A DNA stretch of 64,000 bases. Origin: Candidatus Binatia bacterium. GTDB lineage: Bacteria; Desulfobacterota; Binatia; Bin18. Shown here piece after piece: positions 8,355 to 14,921 of the stretch (its first letter is position 1; every line of letters begins with the position of its first letter). The notes under the pieces were generated by a model. The model was given only the letters and a program-made list of their open reading frames with translations, made no database searches and was not told the origin of the DNA. The translations under genes were made by a program, and so were the position numbers. Location: positions 2,417,925 through 2,481,924 of the forward strand of contig OX638322.1 of assembly GCA_951812575.1 (NCBI GenBank), read 5' to 3'.

Positions 8355-10277
8355 CTATTCGCCATTGACCGAGAACGCGATCAGGGCGTTACCCGACACC
8401 CCGCCCCGATAGCCGTAGCCGGCGTTGACATACAGCATGCCGTCCACAATGGTCGGGCCTGGGCCGTCAAAAGACCCGCCCTTGGTCGTGACGCCGTTGG
8501 TGCTCTCATACTCCTGATCGGCGTTGTAGTCCCAGACGACCTGCCCGCTGTCGGTGGCATAGCCGCGCAGATGGCCGTCCACCGAACCGGAGAACACCAC
8601 ACCGGGCAGGGCCGATACGGCCGCCGACTGGGCCGGGCTGCACTGCGGTCGGTCGCCACAGCCGACCGCTGGGACGTGCCATTTGCGTTCGCCACTCTCG
8701 ATATCAAGGGCAAACATGCCGCCCCCCACGCTGCCGTCCAGGACCCGGGTCAAGCCCCCGTCCGCATTCTCTATCGTCTTACGGACGACATCGGACAGCG
8801 CCACATAGACCTGTTTGGCGTCCGCGGCCGACCCCCACTGAATCCCGCCGAGCAGGCCACCCTTACCGACCCGCTCCTGCCAGAGAATCTCTCCGTTCCG
8901 GTCCGGGTCTATGGCGTGCATCACCCCGGACTTCTGGCCGGCCAGGATGATCCGCCGGCCGTCGGGCAGAATGCGCACGATGGGCGAGGAGGCGAAGTCG
9001 AAGTCCGGGCCGCGCGCCTCCGGACAGTTGGTATCGTTCTCGGTCTCGCAGGCAACATTCCAGGCGTCACCCGCAGTAAATTGTTTCGACCACAAGACCT
9101 CCCCAGTGCGCAGGTCAAGAGCAACGACCGCATCGCTCGTCAGCGAGGCCGGATCGGAGTAATTATCGCCGGTGGTCACATACATGCGGTTGCGCTCCGG
9201 GTCGAGCGCGGGGGAAGACCAGATCGTGGCGCCGGACGGCCCCCACAATTGCACGCCGACAGCATTCTTGCGAACAGGCGCCGGGGGCTCTGGAATGGTA
9301 TACGCTTTCCAGACCAGCTTGCCGTTAAAGCGGTTGAGGGCCATGATCTTGCCGCGAAACGTACAACACTCGTAGGTCGGGTCGGCGCCGGCGATTTCTT
9401 CCAGGGAGGTGGTGGCAACGTAAAGCCGGTTGCCGTGCGTTTTGGGCGTGGCCGTAATCCGCGCCGAGGGATGGTCGTCCACGTCCACCTTCCAGAGTTC
9501 TTTGCCCGTGCGGGCATCCAGGGCGTACACGTTGGCTGCCGTATCGCCCACATAAACAACGTAACGCGGCGGGGTGGTGCCCGGCAGGGTATCGACCACC
9601 ATGGTCGCGCGTACCCCGCTGTCCATTTTGACCGACCAGTACAAGCAGCCGGTTTTGGCATCGAGCGAATAAATCCGGCCCTGGAGCGAACCGATAAACA
9701 CCCGCCCGCCCACCACCGTCGGCTGGGAGACCCGAAAATCCATGGGCAAGCCAAACACCCACTTGACCCTCAACTCGGGAACCTGGTCGGCGCTGATACC
9801 GGCAGCCTCGGCGGATTGGAAGCGGGTGTTGAAGTTATCGACTCCCCAGCCGTTCCACTGCGGGGCACCGGCTTCAATGGAGAACTCGCCTGGCGCACCT
9901 TCACAGAACCCGGCGACCGTCTCGTCTTTTTCGGTCGAAGGTGGCAGTTGCTTGCCGGTCATCCACTCCGAGATGGCGCGCCGCTCCTGATTGGTCCGGG
10001 TCATACCCTGGAACTTCATCCTGCCGCGCTCCAAAGAATTCAGGACCATCAAGGCGGGCAGACGTGATATGACGTCACGGTGCGGCGCGCGTTTGACCTG
10101 CCCCTCGTGGCAGCGCGCACAGTGCGCCTGGTAGAGCGCTTCGCCGTCACTTTTCCCTTCTGTCGGAGAGAAGGCCCAACTCAAAGCCATACTCACGCTC
10201 GACAACAGCAGGCCGCCCACAAGAACCTGACTCACGAGGCGTATTTTTTGCTGAAGAGACCCCTCACGGACAGACAT
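8355..10277 (-). CDS. PQQ-dependent quinohemoprotein dehydrogenase, polyvinyl-alcohol dehydrogenase-like
   Basis: A 640-residue periplasmic protein; ATG follows GGAGG. It has an N-terminal signal/anchor (about 13-36), then a cytochrome c domain with the haem motif CARCH at residues 53-57, and from about 135 an eight-bladed PQQ propeller with repeated LDARTGKELW-type strands and a vicinal cysteine pair (YECCTF). Haem domain first, propeller second is the arrangement of polyvinyl-alcohol dehydrogenase (cytochrome); quinohemoprotein ethanol dehydrogenases have it reversed. It probably oxidises secondary alcohol groups and passes electrons through its own haem to a soluble cytochrome. Next to two TonB receptors it could belong to a polymer or oligomer uptake locus, but the substrate is inferred from architecture only. 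No terminator is visible before the CRISPR array. Confidence 0.85.
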   Translation of the reverse strand: MSVREGSLQQKIRLVSQVLVGGLLLSSVSMALSWAFSPTEGKSDGEALYQAHCARCHEGQVKRAPHRDVISRLPALMVLNSLERGRMKFQGMTRTNQERRAISEWMTGKQLPPSTEKDETVAGFCEGAPGEFSIEAGAPQWNGWGVDNFNTRFQSAEAAGISADQVPELRVKWVFGLPMDFRVSQPTVVGGRVFIGSLQGRIYSLDAKTGCLYWSVKMDSGVRATMVVDTLPGTTPPRYVVYVGDTAANVYALDARTGKELWKVDVDDHPSARITATPKTHGNRLYVATTSLEEIAGADPTYECCTFRGKIMALNRFNGKLVWKAYTIPEPPAPVRKNAVGVQLWGPSGATIWSSPALDPERNRMYVTTGDNYSDPASLTSDAVVALDLRTGEVLWSKQFTAGDAWNVACETENDTNCPEARGPDFDFASSPIVRILPDGRRIILAGQKSGVMHAIDPDRNGEILWQERVGKGGLLGGIQWGSAADAKQVYVALSDVVRKTIENADGGLTRVLDGSVGGGMFALDIESGERKWHVPAVGCGDRPQCSPAQSAAVSALPGVVFSGSVDGHLRGYATDSGQVVWDYNADQEYESTNGVTTKGGSFDGPGPTIVDGMLYVNAGYGYRGGVSGNALIAFSVNGE

Positions 10278-10666
10278 CCACCGACCTCCTTCTTCTCACT
10301 GTCTCCTCTTTTTGCCGGGGAGGAGTATTTCTGTCAAACCCTTCCAAACACGCATTCTGCACGCACTTCCTTGCAGTTCCCGGCTGTTCATCGCCACGTG
10401 AGCCGGGAACGTCAAGAGCAGTCTGCCTCAGTGCCTGTGCGTCCACTTTGCGGGCCGAGCTGAACAATCTTCGGCCTGCCCGCTCTTTGGGAGCAGAGAG
10501 CGGGCGGCTGGCCTGTTGTCTTGGGAAACGGCATTTTGCGGGACAGCGGTACGACGGGTCGGATAGAGGGGCTGAGACGGGCTGAGATGTGCTATTTACC
10601 CGTCTCGGCAATCTGTGTCGCGCATACTCGATGCCCCCGCCGCAAGATGAGACGCGCCGGCAGACC
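10278..10666. other. intergenic stretch with one hairpin
   Basis: About 390 bases with no convincing gene. A perfect 9-bp stem (10478-10486 with 10497-10505, GCCCGCTCT/AGAGCGGGC, loop 10) lies roughly in the middle. There is no T run after it on either strand. The segment next to 10277 carries the ribosome site of the quinohemoprotein gene. Open frames across the stretch are rich in Arg/Pro/Ser and look like non-coding GC-rich sequence. Confidence 0.5.
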
Positions 10667-11152
10667 CTAGCCCGAGCCGTCAACGCGCACGGTCACGATA
10701 TCAATGTTGTGGTACTGTTGGTGGCGGACGGACGAGGCAAAGTGGCGCAGCAGCCGCAACGAGAGTTCCCGCTCGCTGGGCGTCTCCACCTGGTCCCCAA
10801 GCAGCGCGATGTGATCCTCAAGGTTTTCCTCGCCAACCGCGGCCATGAACTCCAACTCCATGGCCGCTCCGTCCTGGCGGGCCAGCACTCGTAAGCGCGG
10901 TGTGGCATGGTCCGCCGTCTTGGCGTCCATCTGCTGGGTCAGACTCGTCAGCGCCTCCTCCCCGATCAAACACAGGCGCTGGGTCGCCCTCTCCGGGAAC
11001 AGCAGCGCGCCCAGGACAAAGACGACGATGGTGAGTGCGGAAACCGGGAAGACCGCTCTGTCGATATCCAGACCCGATATCCGAGTATTGCTCCGACCGC
11101 TCCCGTAGCCGGGTCTGTCGTCCTGCCGCACGTGTTGGTCCACTTGGCTCAT
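10667..11152 (-). CDS. hypothetical single-pass membrane protein
   Basis: 161 residues starting at ATG 11152, preceded by GGGGGAGGAAGG. One hydrophobic segment (about 34-52, VFPVSALTIVVFVLGALLF) follows a polar, basic N terminus. The remainder is a soluble, charged domain (MELEFMAAVGEENLEDHIALL and onward) with no motif I recognise. The segment DRAVFPVSALTIVVFVLGALLFPE resembles the first helix of BCCT-type betaine/choline transporters, so the gene could be an internally deleted relative, but the C-terminal part gives no support for that. It lies 84 bases downstream of the Nramp-like gene on the same strand and may be co-transcribed. Confidence 0.6.
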   Translation of the reverse strand: MSQVDQHVRQDDRPGYGSGRSNTRISGLDIDRAVFPVSALTIVVFVLGALLFPERATQRLCLIGEEALTSLTQQMDAKTADHATPRLRVLARQDGAAMELEFMAAVGEENLEDHIALLGDQVETPSERELSLRLLRHFASSVRHQQYHNIDIVTVRVDGSG

Positions 11153-11236
11153 GCCTTCCTCCCCCGCTACGGATTTGGCGCTTAGAGTGTAACCCTTCAG
11201 ACGGCGCATTGATATGCGCAGGGCGGAAGAGGCTAG

Positions 11237-12547
11237 TCACGGCACCAGGCGCAGGCCGATATACACCAGGGTGAAGACCGTCAGAAAGACGATACCGGTC
11301 CAACTCAGCAGCCGCAGCCAGGGTGGGGGATGGGCGGCGGCTGGCACGTGGGAGCTGAGGACGAGCCGGTGGTTGGCCAGGGCAATAATCGGCGCGACCA
11401 GAAACGAGATAACGGTGGCCAGGTCGATGAGCGTGGTAAAGCTGGTGAGAAACAGGGCAATAATCAGATATCCGCCAACCGCACCAATCACGAGCCAGGC
11501 GTTATACACCGTGCGGCTGTCCCGTCCGTCCTGGCTCCGAGAAAACAATAAGGCCCAGGTACGGTCCATGGCCCTGGCATAGCCGTCAAAGATGACCAGG
11601 GCGGTGCCAAACATGACGGAAAAGGCCGAAGAGGCGATAATGATATAGCTCCAGTCGCCGAGGGTTGCGGTGTAGAGCCGAATCACCTCATGCGTGAACT
11701 GCGTCCCGCTCTGATCCGAGAAAGACTGACCGGAACCGTACATAATGAACGCCCCCAGCGTCATGAAGCAGACGGCTAAAAACGCCGTCATCACATACGC
11801 GACATTAAAGTCGAGCAGCGTCTCGCGCAGGGTCGGCCGGTAGCCGGTTTGTTTGAAGCGTTCAAGCGTCCAGAGGCTGTTGAGGGCCGACAAATCCAGA
11901 GGGGCCGGCATCCAGCCCATGAGGGCAATCAGAAAGGCAAAGCCCGAGGCCGTCCAGACCTCGGACGAGTAGAAAGCCACCGGCGCAGTCGGGCCACGCA
12001 AGAGAGTCAGAACAAAAGCGGTCAGGGTGGAGAGAAACAGCACCGTACAAATGACTTTAATGAGGCTGTCCAGGGCGCTGTATTTCCCGACCAGCAAAAT
12101 GCTGACGCAGCCGACGATCAGGAACAGGGCGGTGTGGATAACCGGCAGGTCGAGGCCGAGCAGATTATTCAGCAGTCCCGCGGTGGTAAAACAGATAGCG
12201 GCGATAATAATGGACATCGGGCTGATCGTAATAAACAGGTAGAGGTATAAGGCCCAGTTCCCGAACCGTTTATAGCCATCGATCAGGCTTTCTCCGGTCG
12301 CGTTCGCATACCGCGAGCCATACTCAAAGGCCGGATACTTTAAGAGGTTGGCAATAATGATCGCCCACAGGAGCGCATAGCCATAGCTGGCCCCCGCGCG
12401 GGTTGACTGCACCAGATGTGAGACACCGATAGCGGTGCTGGCAAACAGCAGACCCGGCCCCAGGGTCTTGAGCAGGCGGGAGAACTGGCTGTCTTCTTCG
12501 TGCGAGGCGGATGTCTCTATAGCGGAAACCGCTTGTGTGTTTTCCAT
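11237..12547 (-). CDS. Nramp-related membrane transporter, divergent
   Basis: 436 residues with about eleven hydrophobic segments. The first helix reads GPGLLFASTAIGVSHLVQSTRAG, which aligns with the Nramp helix 1 (GPG...DPGN), followed by an Nramp-like KYPAFEYGSRYANATGESL. The metal-binding DPGN of helix 1 is replaced by GVSH. The helix 6 MPH signature appears as GWMPAPLDLS. This is therefore a non-canonical branch whose substrate may not be Mn2+ or Fe2+. The start at ATG 12547 fits a cytoplasmic polar N terminus (MENTQAVSAIETSAS); an upstream start in the same frame lacks support. The gene downstream on the same strand encodes a small membrane protein. Confidence 0.75.
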   Translation of the reverse strand: MENTQAVSAIETSASHEEDSQFSRLLKTLGPGLLFASTAIGVSHLVQSTRAGASYGYALLWAIIIANLLKYPAFEYGSRYANATGESLIDGYKRFGNWALYLYLFITISPMSIIIAAICFTTAGLLNNLLGLDLPVIHTALFLIVGCVSILLVGKYSALDSLIKVICTVLFLSTLTAFVLTLLRGPTAPVAFYSSEVWTASGFAFLIALMGWMPAPLDLSALNSLWTLERFKQTGYRPTLRETLLDFNVAYVMTAFLAVCFMTLGAFIMYGSGQSFSDQSGTQFTHEVIRLYTATLGDWSYIIIASSAFSVMFGTALVIFDGYARAMDRTWALLFSRSQDGRDSRTVYNAWLVIGAVGGYLIIALFLTSFTTLIDLATVISFLVAPIIALANHRLVLSSHVPAAAHPPPWLRLLSWTGIVFLTVFTLVYIGLRLVP

Positions 12548-12712
12548 ACAAAGCCTGATATGACAGTCTGGTGATCGACGGTTGCAGCAGAGAAACATGA
12601 CTCTTTCTTCGCTGTCAAGGAGAAAGGGGTCGGGGGGTGGGATTCTATGCTCTTGAGAGAAATCCTCCCTGTGGAAGACGGAGCTTCCTGATTACACGAA
12701 AGGGACGAGACT

Positions 12713-12961
12713 ATGACGCGAGATGAACTCTTAATGCGCATCTCAATTGATCCCCATGTCTGTTTTGGAAAACCTTGTATTCGTGGCCATCGGATTTGGG
12801 TCTCTCTCATTCTCGACCTCCTGGCCAGTGGAATGACGATCTCGGAAGTGCTGCAAGAATATCCGGGTTTAGAAGACGCCGACATTCTTGCGTGTATTGC
12901 TTATGGCGCAGAGATGGCGCGTGAACGATATGTGGAAATCCCTTTGGAGAATGAAGGGTGA
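12713..12961 (+). CDS. DUF433 protein, probable antitoxin
   Basis: 82 residues. The core ISIDPHVCFGKPCIRGHRIWV, then LASGMTISEVLQEYPGLEDADILACIAYGAE, is the DUF433 signature: a winged-helix-like DNA-binding fold found in antitoxins of the VapB-like class. An AAGGG ribosome site precedes the ATG. The stop overlaps the start of the next gene by four bases (GTGA), which indicates translational coupling. Such antitoxins usually neutralise the partner and repress their own promoter, which here should lie in 12600-12712. Confidence 0.85.
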   Translation: MTRDELLMRISIDPHVCFGKPCIRGHRIWVSLILDLLASGMTISEVLQEYPGLEDADILACIAYGAEMARERYVEIPLENEG

Positions 12962-13323
12962 GGATCAAACTCGACGAGAATCTTGGCTCTCGTGGCGCCG
13001 CACTGTTACGACAGGCAGGTCATGATGTTGCCACTATTGTAGAAGAAGCTCTGTGTGCTGCCTCCGATAAAACACTGATCGAAATATGCAAATCTGAGCA
13101 GCGATGCCTTGTCACACTTGATCTCGATTTCAGCAATCCATTGCTGTTTCGCCCAAGCGAGTACGCCGGGGTTGCGGTACTCCGTCTACCCTCGAAACCG
13201 ACAGTAAATGATCTCGTCGATGCGCTCCGGACGTTTATTGGTGGACTCGACCGAGCGGATATCACAGGCCGGCTCTGGATCGTTCAACGGAAACGCATTC
13301 GTGAATATCAGCCCGATAATTGA
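12958..13323 (+). CDS. DUF5615 PIN-like protein, probable toxin
   Basis: 121 residues from a GTG start that overlaps the stop of the DUF433 gene. The N terminus MRIKLDENLGSRGAALLRQAGHDV and the segment CLVTLDLDFSN are the DUF5615 (Mut7-C/PIN-like) hallmarks, with acidic residues D6, E7 and the LDLDF pair in positions expected for metal binding. DUF433/DUF5615 pairs are widespread presumed toxin-antitoxin modules in which the PIN-like protein acts as an RNase. The actual target is unknown. The C-terminal RIREYQPDN is intact, so the module looks functional. Confidence 0.85.
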   Translation: MRIKLDENLGSRGAALLRQAGHDVATIVEEALCAASDKTLIEICKSEQRCLVTLDLDFSNPLLFRPSEYAGVAVLRLPSKPTVNDLVDALRTFIGGLDRADITGRLWIVQRKRIREYQPDN

Positions 13324-13384
13324 GATTCGCTATTCTCCAGAAGAACTTTATCCAACTGTGTGTATGTCCAAAAGGGAGGGGGCC

Positions 13385-14500
13385 ATGGCAACAGGGAGCA
13401 GTCAATATACCGCTGGAATGCGGAGAGCTGAGCAACGACTCCTGGACTTCCTGCGTACAATCGAAACCCATCTCGAAGGGCTCCACATGCACCGGCTGGC
13501 CGAACAGAATGCCCAGTTGAAAGACAGACTCGGAGAGACGGTCGAGGCCTTACAGGCGGACGTGGCGCTCTTTTCTCCACCGGAGTCGCTTCAAGAGTTC
13601 CACACCACATTCAGCCGGGCGGTTCAGCACTGCGCTGACGCCTATGCGTTCCTGTTACTTTTCACCGGCCAGGAGTTTGCCATGGATTTCCTGAAAGGAC
13701 GCTATGAGTTCTGCCGGGGGAAACATCTGTTGTACGAATTGCGTGCCAAGCTGCCCATCCTCCAACAGCACTGGGTTTTTCCAGATGTCCTGGCCTCTCT
13801 ATCAGCCCTGGAAATACAGGCGCCGGACCTGGACAGCCCGGTCGGTATCATCCGCAAAGAACGGGAGGAGCAACGCTCGGCCTATTCCTTATACGTGCCC
13901 GAGAATTATACGCCGCACACCGAATGGCCGCTCATTGTCTGCCTCCACAGCGGCTACAGCCGGGAGGACGACTATCTGCTGACGTGGCTCCGGGCCGCAA
14001 AGAGCAAGGGCTATATGCTGCTCGCTCCGAAGTCAGTACGGGAAACCTGGTCGGCTATTCGCTTGCCCGGCATCCCTCCGAATCCCGTTCTGGACCGCCG
14101 CTCTATCCTCACCATGCTGGAAGAGGTGTGGGATACCTATGCGGTGGACCGCCGCCGCGTGTATCTCACCGGATTCTCTGACGGGGGGATTTTTACCTAT
14201 GTCCTCGGGCTGGCGTATGCGGATATTTTTGCCGGCATTGCCCCGGTGGCCGGGCGGATTCATCCCGCGATCAATCATCTCCTGAGGCGCGGTCAGGGCA
14301 AAGAGCTGCCCATCTTTATCGTGCATGGCGAACAGGACCCGATCTTTAGCGTTGATGTCACCCGACAGACGCACGCTGGGCTGACAAAGCTGGGCTATAA
14401 CGTGACCTATACGGAGCTGCCGGATTGGGGCCACGCCTATCCGTACTCGATCAACGAGACGCTGGTGATGCCGTGGTTTGAGGGCCTGGGGGAAAGGTAG
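13385..14500 (+). CDS. alpha/beta hydrolase, predicted esterase/phospholipase type
   Basis: 371 residues. The start at ATG 13385 is chosen for its GGGAGGGGG ribosome site; the frame is open further upstream into the toxin gene. Residues 1 to about 150 are helical and charged without a recognised domain. The C-terminal 220 residues form an alpha/beta hydrolase: an oxyanion-region strand PLIVCLHSGYS, the nucleophile elbow GFSDGG, the acid in HGEQDPIF and the histidine in WGHAYPY. This resembles the PHB-depolymerase/LpqC and carboxylesterase group. There is no signal peptide, so it is cytoplasmic. The role of the N-terminal helical domain is unknown. Confidence 0.8.
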   Translation: MATGSSQYTAGMRRAEQRLLDFLRTIETHLEGLHMHRLAEQNAQLKDRLGETVEALQADVALFSPPESLQEFHTTFSRAVQHCADAYAFLLLFTGQEFAMDFLKGRYEFCRGKHLLYELRAKLPILQQHWVFPDVLASLSALEIQAPDLDSPVGIIRKEREEQRSAYSLYVPENYTPHTEWPLIVCLHSGYSREDDYLLTWLRAAKSKGYMLLAPKSVRETWSAIRLPGIPPNPVLDRRSILTMLEEVWDTYAVDRRRVYLTGFSDGGIFTYVLGLAYADIFAGIAPVAGRIHPAINHLLRRGQGKELPIFIVHGEQDPIFSVDVTRQTHAGLTKLGYNVTYTELPDWGHAYPYSINETLVMPWFEGLGER

Positions 14501-14587
14501 CTACTTGGTTCGGCGCGAGGCATCAAGGGCGCAGTAGATCAGGACACCGGCAACCGCCAGAAAAATCACAGAGATAACAATATCCAT
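14501..14587 (-). CDS. 28-residue single-helix membrane miniprotein
   Basis: ATG at 14587 with GGGAG eight bases upstream encodes MDIVISVIFLAVAGVLIYCA followed by a short basic tail (DASRRTK). One transmembrane helix fills most of it. The ATG comes one base after the TGA of the preceding frame (TGA-C-ATG), as in coupled genes. An equivalent pair, a two-helix protein followed by a 26-residue miniprotein starting MDWIAIIGG, occurs at 39849-40150. The repeated arrangement supports this being a real gene. No function is known to me. Confidence 0.6.
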   Translation of the reverse strand: MDIVISVIFLAVAGVLIYCALDASRRTK

Positions 14588-14588
14588 G

Positions 14589-14816
14589 TCACAACTCCCG
14601 TAAGCTTTCGATCAGTGTATCAATTCTGCGATGAAGGACAAATATGACGATCAAGAAGCCGGCTATAACCAAGACACTGGCGCTCCGCATCCAAGTTGTC
14701 GCCTCCGTAAAATTGGATACCAATCAGCCCGCCAGACTGATTTCGGTGACAACGAGAATGCCGAACAGGACTTTCAGGTAGGCGATTCTCTCCTTGAGGA
14801 CATCCAGCTCCGACAT
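14589..14816 (-). pseudogene. two-helix membrane protein interrupted by an in-frame TGA
   Basis: From ATG 14816 (GGGAGG five bases upstream) the frame reads MSELDVLKERIAYLKVLFGI, continues to ISLAG, then hits TGA at 14724-14726, and carries on in the same frame as LVSNFTEATTWMRSASVLVI to HRRIDTLIESLREL and a normal stop. Without the TGA it is a 75-residue protein with two transmembrane helices and a charged C terminus. Tryptophan fits the interrupted position, so a TGG to TGA change is the simplest explanation. It is the partner of the miniprotein at 14501-14587 and architecturally matches the intact protein at 39929-40150. Confidence 0.7.
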
Positions 14817-14921
14817 AGCCCTCCCACCATAACAGGACCGAACAGAGCTGCAATGCAAGAAAGCCTCGGTGTCGAAACCAAAGATGGCTGAGAGTCTTTC
14901 GTCGTTGCTGAACAGCCCGGC

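Noticed and set aside
7912..8412. Plus-strand open frames across the repeats at 7909-8338 (repeating LWIADRPW and VDCGQTLVSYT)
   Set aside because: They are products of the CRISPR repeat read in three frames; spacers give unrelated residues and there is no ribosome site.
8571..10067. 498-codon plus-strand frame opposite the quinohemoprotein gene
   Set aside because: Antisense to a well-supported PQQ enzyme; no start signal or domain.
13385..14500. Calling the hydrolase an oxidised polyvinyl-alcohol hydrolase partner of the PVA-dehydrogenase-like enzyme
   Set aside because: It lacks a signal peptide, has an unrelated helical N-terminal domain and lies on the other strand behind a toxin-antitoxin pair.
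14724..14726. TGA read as selenocysteine in the mini membrane protein
   Set aside because: The position lies at the end of a membrane helix in a protein with no redox features, and no downstream SECIS-like hairpin stands out; a TGG to TGA change is simpler.
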